Shown here in pieces: positions 30,248 through 40,333 of a stretch of DNA of 64,000 bases (position 1 is its first letter; each line of letters starts with the position of its first letter). The notes under the pieces are model-generated. The model was not told where the DNA came from. It searched no databases and was given only the letters and a program-made list of their open reading frames with translations. The stretch spans positions 124,001-188,000 of the forward strand of contig WHVA01000021.1 in assembly GCA_015179125.1 (NCBI GenBank). Reading direction: 5' to 3'. This DNA is from Gautieria morchelliformis (lineage: Eukaryota > Basidiomycota > Agaricomycetes > Gomphales > Gomphaceae). A program made the translations under genes and the position numbers.

Positions 30248-32631
30248 TCCTGATCATCCTCCAGAAGTCCCCTGGCAAGACAGGCCTCCTTGTAAGTAGG
30301 ACATTGTATGCCATCCACTGTCCTAAGCTCCTCAAAGGATCTGGCCCCCTTGATCACCGTGAGTAGAGTGCGCAAATAAAATCTCTCTCCTGATTTTGGG
30401 CTTGCAAAGTGAAGGCGTCCAATGCTATATCCCCTTTGACGTGGTGTCCATACCCTTTCCTCTTTTTGCCAGGTAAAATGCTGAGGAAAATCCACATAGA
30501 GCACATCGCGCGCATGAGGGTAGGCAGCATTGGCCTCAAAGTAGGCCATGAGCGCTGTCTTTGACCCCTCGACCCTGTTCATGATGGTGAGCGGATCAGC
30601 ATCAGGATTGAAAACGACTGATTGCTGGTCTTTTTCATGGACTGGCAGTGCCATGACTGCAGGCACCTGGGTGTGGATTTCCCGCTCCAGCAACCTCCAA
30701 CAGGCCTCATGAGCACTGACATAGCGAGCATCCAGGTACTTCTTTATCTCATCATGGTTGACACCAAACTCCATCGTGGTCCGATCGTGGCCCTTGTATA
30801 GATACTTGTGGATATACTTGACGCACCTCACACTGAAGGTGAATTCAAGGTTGATGTGACACCGGAGTTTGAGCAAGAGCAGAGGAGAGTATGGCACAAC
30901 CCATCTGTTGTCCAGCATGTCACCTCTGACATTGTGCAGCCTTCCATCATTGCGACGACGATATTTTGGATATCCATCTACATTCACAATGGTCTCCTCA
31001 CAGAATGGCTTTGGGAAGCCTTTCTTGCACTTGCCATTTTCCATGCAGGGTGCATTTGGATTCATTTGTCCACAGGGACCATGTGTCATCAGCTCACAGA
31101 CCAACTGGTAGAGGACAGGATGTGTCTCTGGATCAGGGAACTCTGCTGAAATCATAGAATCCACCTCATGTGGATGTTTGACCTTGGACTCCCTATCGAA
31201 CCAGGTAAGCAGGTGCATGTGTGGGAGCCCCCTCTTCTGGAATTCAATAGTGTGAACGCGAGCGACAGTTTCTCCAAAGATCCTGTCCTTGACGATCAAG
31301 TCAATGAGGTATTTCTTTTTGAGGTGAAACACCCGCGACACCAGGTCAGGTCTGTCCTGAGCAGTTTGTCCAGGGAGCAACTCAGCCACTATCTCATCCC
31401 ACTTTGGATTGGCAGTCATGGTAATAAATAAATCAGGGGGACCCTTCTTTGTTGCAATGGCCAGGGAGTTCTGGCAGTTTTGATTCATGTCCCGTGTACT
31501 TCCTTGAAATGTCGCAGGCAGAATGACTTTTATGCCCAAGCTGTTTGCATCTCCAATGTCATTGTCCAAGCCTCCATATGAATCTACCATCTGGTTATAC
31601 TGCTCAGCACGCAGAGTGTGTTGATTGGCCCTGATCCACCTCAGTCTGCTTTGCTCTGCAGCAGCCCAGGAGTCTACAATGTACTGCTGGAACAATTTGC
31701 CACCACGCAGGAGTGTTGTAGGTTCTCTCTCTCTCTGGAACAGACGATATGCATGGTACTGTATTTGGGTGACCTGTCTCCGTCTGTTTGGATTGGGATT
31801 GGCCTGCCGAGCACGCTCTGGCTCATGATAAGGAATACCTGGTTCCCATCCCAACTCTCCCTTGGGAAAGAGCAAGACATAGTGCAGCGAGGCATAGTTT
31901 GCATTGGTATCCAATACCCTTCTGAAAGGTCCACCTCTGAGCTGGACAATAATATCCCTAGGTCCAGGGTCGATGCCATCTCCAGGAAGAACGACTGCAA
32001 TCTCATCTGCAGTTGGGACATTATATCTCCTAGGATCCCTGTGTGCCCTGTACGTGAGCCTTGCCTGGATGTCACCATTCTGTTCTTGCGCTCTGAGCCT
32101 CTCAGCTGCTTGTTTATATGTGCGCACATGAGGATTGCATAGCAGGAGCATTTCCTGCAAGTCTCCCATGATAGTTGGAGACAGACGCTCATTACGATTT
32201 TTTCTCTTTGCCAAAGCCAGTGCAGGATCATATATGTAAAGCTGGGCATACTTTGGATCGTCTTCATTGTCAGGGAGGAGAGAGCCATGGAGATGATACA
32301 GTTCACCCTGTAGCTTGAGCACATATGGACCACGACCCTCCCGAAGCAAATCTTGGTCAAAGTCGGCCCCCACAGAAGTGAATGCAAATGCAGCATTATA
32401 CTGCCTGATATTCTGGCGAAATCCTTTTGCCTCAGGGTCCTGGCCTTCTAAGAGCTGTTTCAATGGCTGAGGGGGCTCTGGCAGGTCTTCCAGCTGCACC
32501 TTTCCTTCCATACAGCAATCACCAAATCTGGGCCGCACATTTGAGGATTTCTGCAGACGTTCTGCCCTCCAGTGTAATGCTCCACAGTCAGGGCAGGGAA
32601 TAACCATGGGACCCAAATCATGACGCTGCAC
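29992..32631 (-). pseudogene. HUH Rep part of Helitron-1
   Basis: Contains a Cys-rich start (IPCPDCGALHWRAERL), the Helitron_like_N region (PATFQGSTRDMNQNCQNSLA, LFITMTANPKWDE), the HUH motif (EFQKRGLPHMHLLTW) and the catalytic tyrosine region (KYIHKYLYKGHDR). These residues nick the donor strand and hold the 5' phosphotyrosine. Its upstream frame continues into the Pro-rich repeat. After about 30180 it leaves the conserved sequence, which continues in the helicase frame. All catalytic residues remain, so loss of function here would be due only to the frame changes. Confidence 0.92.
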
Positions 32632-32642
32632 ATCTGCCTCAA

Positions 32643-33287
32643 TTATTCTAGAGCGACCAAGTGGAAGAGGAGGAGGAGGTCGCTGAGGACGCTGCCAAGG
32701 TACAGGGAGCGGCTGAGGAGGTGCAGGGAGCAGCTGAGGAGGTGCAGGGAGCGGCTGAGGAGGTTCAGGGAGTGGCTGGGGAGGCTGAGGAGGTGCAGGG
32801 AGCAGCTGAGATCTGCCACCGCTGTAGAGCCTACCACCGGATGTCCAATTCCAGCTGCCTGAGCACGCAACTGAGCAATAGCCGCTGAACCTACTACGGG
32901 AGCAGGCTGTACAGGGTCTGGCCTATTTCTTCTCAGGGGCTGTAATGGTGGGATAACTGCTAACTGTGCATGAAGGGCTGCCACCTGCTCTCCAGGACTG
33001 AGATTAGGAGGACGCGATGGTCCTGCAAGCATAGGAGGACGTGATGGCCCGGCCACAGGTTGTTGAAAAGGATCAGCGACATTGCTTCTAGGAGGAGGGT
33101 GGGGGATGGCAAAAGGCTGTGGTGGAGGGGGTGGCTGGTCCTGAGCTCTGACAGCAGCAGCAGCAAGTGCACGCGCTCTCCGATCAGTGGGCGACGTCAT
33201 ATGACCCTCCTGCTCCTCCCTCGCCCTTTCACGCTCCTGCTGACGATTTCTCTCTGGAGTAGATGGATCCCTGAGAAATGCAGGCAT
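32643..33287 (-). pseudogene. Pro-rich N terminus of the Helitron-1 protein
   Basis: An ATG at 33287 starts MPAFLRDPSTPERNRQQER, followed by a charged helix, a Pro/Ala-rich stretch (QPPPPPQPFAIPHPPPRS, GPSRPPMLAGPSRPPNL) and, from about 32820, a 21-bp minisatellite in which this frame becomes Ser/Leu-rich nonsense. The alternative frame reads Pro-rich (LPAPPQPLPEPP) and continues in phase into Rep, so a length change inside the minisatellite broke the frame. No known domain; disordered Pro-rich N termini are common in these Reps. Confidence 0.6.
32703..32810 (-). repeat. 21-bp minisatellite in the Helitron-1 coding region
   Basis: Five units of the type GTGCAGGGAGCRGCTGAGGAG (plus strand), one extended by 9 bp. 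Each unit codes seven residues (LPAPPQP type) in the Rep frame on the minus strand. Confidence 0.85.
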
Positions 33288-33363
33288 AAGCTTAGGGGAA
33301 CAATCAAGCTACCACAATTCAACTTACATTTGCAAGCAGATGCAGCTGTTGTTAATTTTTCTT

Positions 33364-33602
33364 GGGCAAAGTCAGGGGAATTTATTAATTTCTAATTAAA
33401 ATAAAATAAATAAATGTCAGATGGCTCACACCAGAGCACAGAGAAATATATACGTACCAAGGATGGGACTGAGAATTTGTTTGTTAGGCAAAGTCAAGGG
33501 AATTTATGATTTTCTATTTAAAATAAAATAAATGTCAGATGGCTCACAGCAGACCAAAGAGAAATATATACGTACCAAGGAAGGGATGGGGAAATTGTTT
33601 GA
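33364..33602 (-). repeat. Tandem duplication upstream of the Helitron-1 ORF
   Basis: About 120 bp beginning GGCAAAGTCA are repeated (33364-33486 and 33487-33602), sharing AAATAAATGTCAGATGGCTC and AGAAATATATACGTACCAAG. On the minus strand each copy holds a splice-donor-like TTGGTACGTATAT and an acceptor-like TTTTAATTAG or TTTAAATAG, so a duplicated intron border or 5' leader is possible. Confidence 0.75.
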
Positions 33603-34381
33603 TGAAAATATCCAAGTCTTCTTCGGCTATCCAACTGGAATAATTCCAGTAAAAGGTCTTGGTCCTGGTCCTGGGGAGATGTCTTCTTCAGCCACCAGTA
33701 GTGCAAGTCAACACTAAAAGAACTGCAATGCAATTGTGGCTCCCTCTAAGGCAGCCTGGGATGACTACCTGGCTCCTTAGCAGAGAAAAAGCTGCCCCAC
33801 TGAAGAGGTCAACCCCAATAGTTCACTGCAGAGATCTCCCTGGGAAGAGATCTTTTGTGTTCTACACTATATAGGCTATCTATTAATTCACTCTCACGCA
33901 ATTTTATTCTATCTAGTGGGCAGAGAGGAGAGGAGGGTGGTGGTGGAGTGCACAGACGCGGCTGCGCAGCGTTCTGCCAGCACGTTCTGCCAGCTCAGCG
34001 CAGGGTTGAGCGCTGGAGCTGGAAGATCGGCGTGAACAGCCAGGAGCTCGCGGCTGCGCCGCTCGTGCTCCAGGTTCACGCCGGTCTGCCGGTCACGTGA
34101 CCGCTGCGCAGCGTTGGTGCTCGCGGCTGCGCCGCTCGCCGCTGACATAAGTTTTATGTAATATTATTTGTAAGCACGCCCACAACCTCCCACCGTGCTA
34201 CTTTCACCTATAGGAAAGTAATCTTTGCATGAATCCTGAATGAAGCCTGCGAGCTGCAGAGCGCTTTCCTTGACTGACTGAATTCCAGCTGCTCCATCGG
34301 TGTTTGCAGGCTTAGCGCTCATTCCCACTTCCTTAACTCTGTGTACAAGCTCTGCCACAGCTTGCGGCTCACGAATATATT
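33603..34381. other. Helitron boundary region with G/C-rich hairpins; no gene
   Basis: 34028-34037 and 34074-34083 (CGGCGTGAAC/GTTCACGCCG) form a 10-bp stem enclosing a second palindromic core. The core word CTCGCGGCTGCGCCGCTCG occurs twice (about 34048 and 34121), and GCTGCGCAGCG at about 33961 and 34102. No CTRR-T terminus with the right context was found, so neither Helitron-2's 3' end nor Helitron-1's 5' end can be placed here with confidence. Confidence 0.5.
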
Positions 34382-36273
34382 TTATGTCGGAATCTGTCCT
34401 ACACTGCTTCTGATAAGTTCGGCGCACTGTTCCCACCATGCCGTGGTCTCAAGGTCTAACTTCTCCAACTGCCCATCCTCCAACCGCAAAAACTCACTCG
34501 GATGTTGGATAAATAGCTTGTCATCGAAATCGCGCAACAGACGAATTGTTGATGATCCGGAGCTTCTTGACAGTGCAACATACACATTGAATGGGGTTAA
34601 TCCCCCAGTTGGGGGTGTTGCAATGTCGACAATGACGCACGGCAGGGTCTGTCCTTGGGAACGGTAATCGGTGAAAGCGTAAGCCGCAGTCAATGGTAAC
34701 TGCCTTCTTGTTACTGTCTTGCGACTTTTCCCTATTAGAATCGTGAACGTCTTCTGAATTGGGACAATCGGTACAACTCCCTCTGCTAGTCCTGGAAGCT
34801 TGGCTGCTTTGGTTCGGTTTAGCTTGACTAGCGCGTAAGCCGGAGGATATTTCAGGTGTTTCTTGGCCTCAGCTTCTGCAATGATAGGTTCTCGTTCGTC
34901 AAGAACAATACCCACCACCTCTCCTCGCGCACCATTTGCGATATCCAGCTCGGTCTGCACATTGAATGTGACCATCACTTTCATGCCCACCACAACCTGT
35001 ACAGCTGGTGGCAAAGCTGCTTTATCTGTACGTCCTTCCCCTTCCCGCCCCGTTTTCCTGCTAGCAGCTGCAAATTTTTCTGCGAGTGTTAAAGAACGTC
35101 CTCGAATGGTATCTTCTGCTCGACTGGTGAACAAGCGGTTGCCTGTCCTGCTACAATGTTGCTCCACTGCTGCTTCATTCCACAGAACACAAACGTCATA
35201 CCTAGGTGTCACAAGAGCAGTGTCATTCCATGGGGCTGCAGAAATATCTACTTTGGTGCACTCGGCATTTGTCAAGATGAGAGACCGCAATAGATGTAGG
35301 TGAGGCTCCTTGCAGCGGCCATGTCGTGCATTCTGAAGCAGATCTTGCAAATCAGGATCTGTTAGGCGTACCTGCCTCCGCAGTCGAACAACTGTTTTGA
35401 TTTCTTCATATATCATCCTCCCATTGATCTCCTCTTCAGTATCTTTCCCCTGATTTATTGGCCAATATAACGGTGCTGACTTCCATCCTGCAACAGGTGG
35501 AAACTGATGCAAATCCCCTAAAATTATGATGTTGACTCCTCCAAATGGGCCATTCTCTCCTGGCTGGCCGTTCTGGGCTTTCGCTTTAGCAACAATCCGA
35601 CTCAATTTGGCTAACAAGTCTTGGGATACCATTGATATCTCATCTATGATGAGATAGCACACATTTGCCCAGTATTCCTTAACTTCTTCTGTGTCTCAGC
35701 TGACTGCTGCTTCCCATTGTGAGGCAGCATAGCAATGGTGTGTAAGGTGCTACCACCAATGATTGAGGCTGCTATTCCTGTATACGCTGCCTTCACCAGC
35801 CAGTTCCGAACGGCTTTCACGGTGAAGTCGTCTGTTACTGTCTGAACAACCTTTGATTTGCCAACACCTCCTTCTCCCAGGATGTGCATCAGAAGCTGCG
35901 GTGGTATGTGCCCAGCAAGTGTTTCCCCAAGATGCCAGTGAATGATATCAAAAGCCCGCCGCTGTTCAACAAAAAGGCATGATGGATCGACGCTCATGAG
36001 TTCTTCTTCAACAGGGCCGTCATCTTGCATCAGCTCCACAGCTGGGTTCTGATGAACATTGTGAATCAAGTTGATGTTGCTCAAAACTTGTCCAGTATCA
36101 TCATCTCCTGCTTTGCCACCTGTAATGGCAACACTTGTTATTTTGCTGTGATTGGCATCTTGTACCAGCGCCGCCTGCCATTCCACTAACTGGCTGAGCT
36201 TGATACCACTTGCTGCGGCCACATTGTCTTCCTCGCTGATCTCCCACGTCCTGCAGTCATTTGGAAAATACAA
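34382..36273 (-). pseudogene. PIF1-like helicase of Helitron-2
   Basis: Upper part (36273-35644): QRRAFDIIHWHL, Walker A (LGEGGVGKSKVVQTVTDDF) and AAYTGIAASIIGGSTLH. Lower part (35662-34382): Walker B (CYLIIDEISMVSQDLLAKL), ILGDLHQFPPVAG, later YRSQGQTLPCVIVDIA and FNVYVALSRSSGSSTIRLL. The two are out of frame by one base near 35690. The sequence is much closer to the PIF1/RRM3 type used by agaricomycete Helitrons than to that of Helitron-1, and the two elements are independent. Confidence 0.88.
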
Positions 36274-36968
36274 GCTGATTTCGCCACTTCAAGCGCACGG
36301 CATCCATGTTCAACTTCTCGCCACGGCCTTTGTGCAGCAATCATGTGTTCAACATCTTCTTCTGTGAGCAGAATCTGTTGTTGCCTATCTTCCATGCCTG
36401 CGTCCTCATCCATGACAGTCTGATTATTGCCTATATCATCAACCCTCTGTGCACCATCACCAAGTTCAGCATCTGGGTGCCTTTCCAGTCTAGACTTGTC
36501 CGCTGAGTCACCACAGTCATAATAATACTGAATGCCTGCTATAATATCGTGGATTCGTTTAGAAGCCGTCGCCATAAACTTATCAAATGCTCTCTCCCAA
36601 CTTTCGTTGGGCTGGATCAGCTCCGTAAGGTTCCACCACGGGGTGAGTAGAGCGAGCATGCTTGCACAATACAAGGGCTGAATATCAGGATCATCTCTTC
36701 GAGGAAACCAGCGTCCTATAACGTTAGGAATGGTGTTGTGTCCTTGTCTACATACAACACGCCGAACCTTGTCGCTCCTTGGATGTGGTGAAAGGTAATC
36801 GGCACGGTCATTCTTTGGACAACCTCTTTTAGGTGCTCGTGACAAATCTCCATGTCCTTCTGTTGTAGATGCTGATCGTTCTTTGCCTTTATCATTCTTG
36901 GAGATAGGTTCCTCGTACATGCTTGCAATGAAAAACAAAAAAAGACATGTCCTCCAGCTCTTCACCAC
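36186..36968 (-). pseudogene. Linker region between Rep and helicase of Helitron-2
   Basis: The frame contains SPHPRSDKVRRVVCRQGHNT, IPNVIGRWFPRRDDPDIQ, LYCASMLALLTPWWNLTELI, FDKFMATASKRIHDIIAGIQ and YYYDCGDSADKS, a region regularly found between Rep and helicase in this Helitron subfamily. It ends out of frame with the helicase near 36250 (EVAKSACIF continues in the other frame). No enzymatic function known. Confidence 0.75.
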
Positions 36969-37223
36969 GATACTGATAATCTTGCAGTTGTGACTTCACT
37001 GTGAGTTTACCGCTTGGTGTAAACTCCAATGTCAGAGTCTCATGGTCCTATAACAGTGTCAGTTTGCTCAGGTTATATAGCCAATTCTGTTATTACCTCA
37101 TTGCCAAGCTCTTTGTCATTGTCTCGGGTTTCTGGCACATTTGGGGAAGCATCCAACTCAACATCACTAAGGTCCGGCACATTAGCAACATTACCAGCTG
37201 CTAGGCTAGAACATTCAACATTG

Positions 37224-39137
37224 TTAGTACCTGTACACTATGGAATGCAAATGGTGAACTGACTTGTGATTTGTAGACTGTTTGAGTACAGGGTACTCCT
37301 TGACTAACGCACTCACTACACTTGACCAGTACAATGGAACATATTGGTGAGATCGTAGTGCATCACCCCACCCCATCTGGTATGAGATAACTTGTGGTGC
37401 TGACAGTTCCTGTGCTTTATTAAGAGCATTGCAAGCCCGAAAAATAAGCAACCGGTTCCTTTCTTGAATGTCATCAAGGTAACTGGTATCTGCCTGATGA
37501 TAGGCAAATGCTTTTGCAAGTAATGCTGACCTATTGTGCGATTTATTTTGTTTCTTGGTTTGGTAACTAGTAATATACCAGCCACAATCCTTGGTTTCTG
37601 CACCATTGGTAAGCAGTTTTGCATCGTGATTGCACCGCAGTGATGGCATGACAGCCGGAATCCAGTTATTCAGGTAACCATAACTTCGTCGAGATGCCCA
37701 TTCCCCATTGGAATGTATTATATCATCCTCTGCGATTGGCCATGGTGCTCGCCGTTTGCATACCAGCTTGGCTTGTTTATTGAAGCGTAGGCAAGTCTGC
37801 CGCTTGCAAGTGTGCACCTGCTGTGACCTGACTAACTGTAACTCCAGCTCACTCATTTGTGCATCGTAATCAATGGCATTGGGATGTGGTGGCCGCATGT
37901 ATGCCAGATCAGGCTCTCGTGGAATGGCCTTGATTTCCTCTGCTGAAGATAGACCATCTAGATGTGAACGTATGTTTGCTCGAATGTATGCCTGCACTTG
38001 GCTGCGAAATGCCTCTGTACTGAGCAAGCTGTGCATCTCAGCTGTTGTAGGTGCATCCTGCAACCACATTATCATATGTAGATGTAGCGTCCCCCGTCCT
38101 TGAGCCTCAACAACACCAAAATAGCCACTGACATGGCCAAGTATCCCCATTTCTGTGACAACTCGACCACTGCTCGTCCATATGCCAAATAATGTCTCCA
38201 GCATAGTATGACACATGAAGTAGAAAAATTTGGCTGCTGCATAAGGGGTATGTGCCACATTCCGTGCACGCTTCTCAGCACTGGGCCCTGCTGTGTGTAA
38301 GAACATGTCCATATCAATTTCCTCACCAGCTAATATTTGAACAATAGGATCATGAATGTCACAGTAGTTCCATGTTGTCCACAGTGTAGGAGGATTCAGA
38401 AACAATGTTGTTGACCAGATTTGACTATGGTATCCTGCACGCATCTGGTCAGATCCCATGATGCGGCTGCCAGTAGCAAAGATATGTTTCTTTAGAAGCC
38501 GAAGGTGTGGATCACTAATTGGCTGATGTGAATCTTCTTCAACCTGGGCTTTGTAAATATCTTCAGGTGTAATGGTTGACAGAGTGTGAGCATCTGCTTT
38601 GAAATTTCTGCGCTGCATCTGCAACCGTGCAGAACGAATTCCTTGCCATTTTTGCTCCATGCCAAACGTCACAAAAGGAAAGGAGTGGTGGGTAGCAAAA
38701 CGGCGATCGTAGTATTGCAGGCACCACCGGATATGATCAGGAAAACTGACTTTACAAGGATGCTCTGCCTCAATGCACCCAACACCATATGGCCAAAGGC
38801 ATGGGAAGGCTGCCGCCAGAGGATTTCATCCATGAGGGTCTGCCACCTCTCCTTTTCGTGGCTGGCCAAATTCATTCATGGCTTGCTTGCCATGGCGAAC
38901 TGCATAGCCACCCTCATCACCAGCATTCTCTATATTCGCAAGTGCATATAGCATGAGCTCACTCGTCGACACATTGCTGAGATCTGTATCACAACACCCC
39001 AGGGCCTGCAAAGGGATTACATCGGGTTCAGATGGTTCACCTACAAATGTGTCACTCATTACAAAGAATTGCGCAGCTATGTGATAACTTACTTGCACTA
39101 CCTGATGGTCCCTCATCACATTCATCAACAATGTCAA
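37224..39137 (-). pseudogene. HUH Rep (Helitron_like_N) of Helitron-2
   Basis: Opens with a conserved lead-in (GGYAVRHGKQAMNEFGQPRK), has a TGA at about 38826 where a Trp codon is expected (the frame continues NPLAAAFPCLWPYGVG), then SARLQMQRRNF, GSDQMRAGYHSQIWSTTLFL, FGVVEAQGRGTLHLHMIMWL (HUH motif HLH), a Cys-rich insertion (VHTCKRQTCLRFNKQ) and GWYITSYQTKKQNKSHN, the tyrosine region. The single nonsense change is a G-to-A transition. Rep would cleave and transfer the transposon strand. Confidence 0.88.
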
Positions 39138-39183
39138 CGTCTCTCAGAGGAGTAACAGTATCTAATTCAAACAAGACTGGTGA

Positions 39184-40090
39184 TTAAAGTGTGTAGAAAC
39201 ATAAACTTTTACATGACATACCTGTGCCACCATCCGTCTCATCTGCATCACTTGCTGGTACATAGGTTTCGCGCTCTCGGTCTACCAACCCTGGATCCTC
39301 CTCTTGTCGAAAGTTGGCCAGAACCTCATCTGGGACACCATCAATTGGGAGTGATTGTAAATGATCTTCAGAAATGGCGACATCGTGGTACATAGCATTG
39401 TTTGCTTTCAACCACAATAAAGCTTCAAGGACGGCTGCACGGCGAACACGGAACATGTTATTGAGCCATCGTTTAGGCACAGCTCCAAGGCCAATGAAAG
39501 TCACAGCGATGACCGATGCCAGAATTTGAGGGGGACAAGGCATCAAATCTCCCTCCAACATGTGGACTATGTCTGGCATATTGAGCGCGTATGTAGTGAC
39601 GTTCCCAGACAAGCTGCGTTGTAATGTATCAGGATCTCGAGGACTGCCATTCTTGGGAAACAGCTTGAAGACAAAGCAGTGTGGATAATGGAATGCGACG
39701 AGCATTTGCTCTGGAATTGTGAGTTGGCGTAATTCAAAAGGGATGTCGCCAATCCACATCTGATTTGCAAGTGCCAATGGTGGAACCTTGTTCTTCACGA
39801 GTGCCCCTGTGCAATTGTGACAAAACCACCCAGAGACATGCTGCTCGGGCAATGAGTCATGAATGAGGCTCTCTTTGACTAGCAGTAAGCCCTCGTATGT
39901 GTCGTGTGCTGGGTGCACCAGCGATGGTTGTAGCAGCTGTATATTTGGCATGTCTGGCAAAAATCAAGTTTCCCCTTCATGTGTCCACAAACGTCGCGCG
40001 CATGCCACGCAAACCGACTCCTTCACAGACTGGCTGCTAGTAGCCTCATAGAACCGGCGTTGGCAATGGTGAACCTCTTCTGCAGTCGGC
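39184..40090 (-). pseudogene. DUF6570-type N-terminal domain of Helitron-2
   Basis: From 40090 the frame reads LPTAEEVHHCQRRFYEATSS, then a Cys pair (VCVACARRLW), a TGA at about 39972, and continues PDMPNIQLLQPSLV, SGWFCHNCTGAL, VPPLALANQMWIGDIPFELR, LTIPEQMLVAFHYPHCFVFK and MPCPPQILASVIAVTFIGLG. The CxxC pairs suggest zinc binding. This domain precedes Rep in many fungal Helitrons; its role is unknown. The upstream part lies beyond Gypsy-C at 46021. Confidence 0.8.
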
Positions 40091-40095
40091 AGCAA

Positions 40096-40330
40096 TGTTA
40101 CGTATCGAGATTTCTGCTAAGTCGGAACTGGAAAGGACAGCGGCTTCAACTTGTAGGTTGCGCCCCCAATGAACTATCGCCCTAGGTATTTCGGAAATGG
40201 GTCGGAAGTCGGAATGTACTGAACTGAAGGTTGGTCAGAACTTGAGGCGGAATTGAGGCGGAAGATGGGAGGCGGAGAGACTGAGGTCTTGCTAGACTCA
40301 CTGTGCTAAGAACAGGAGATGGAGCGAAGG
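40096..40330 (-). repeat. Truncated 3' LTR of Gypsy-C
   Basis: Matches 45367-45601 with six differences, all transitions. The first 419 bp of the LTR, the polypurine tract and any 3' UTR are missing: LTR sequence directly abuts the last pol codon, and the pol stop TGA is supplied by the LTR (…GGCCCC-TGATTTCC). Confidence 0.9.
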
Positions 40331-40333
40331 AAA

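Larger units (their letters stand above)
28331..33287 (-). mobile_element. Helitron-1: Rep/helicase Helitron with identifiable 3' end
   Basis: A minus-strand rolling-circle transposon. The 3' terminus is well defined (hairpin, 7-nt spacer, CTAG, then T). Coding order is a Pro-rich N terminus (33287-32643), HUH Rep (32640-about 30180) and PIF1-type helicase (about 30180-28493). Two frame changes, one in a minisatellite and one between Rep and helicase, imply this copy is inactive. The 5' end (TC) could not be located; it should lie upstream of 33287, probably before about 33900. Confidence 0.88.

Noticed and set aside
33908..33917. CTAG on the minus strand as the 3' end of Helitron-2
   Set aside because: It is followed by A rather than T and no hairpin precedes it at the usual distance.
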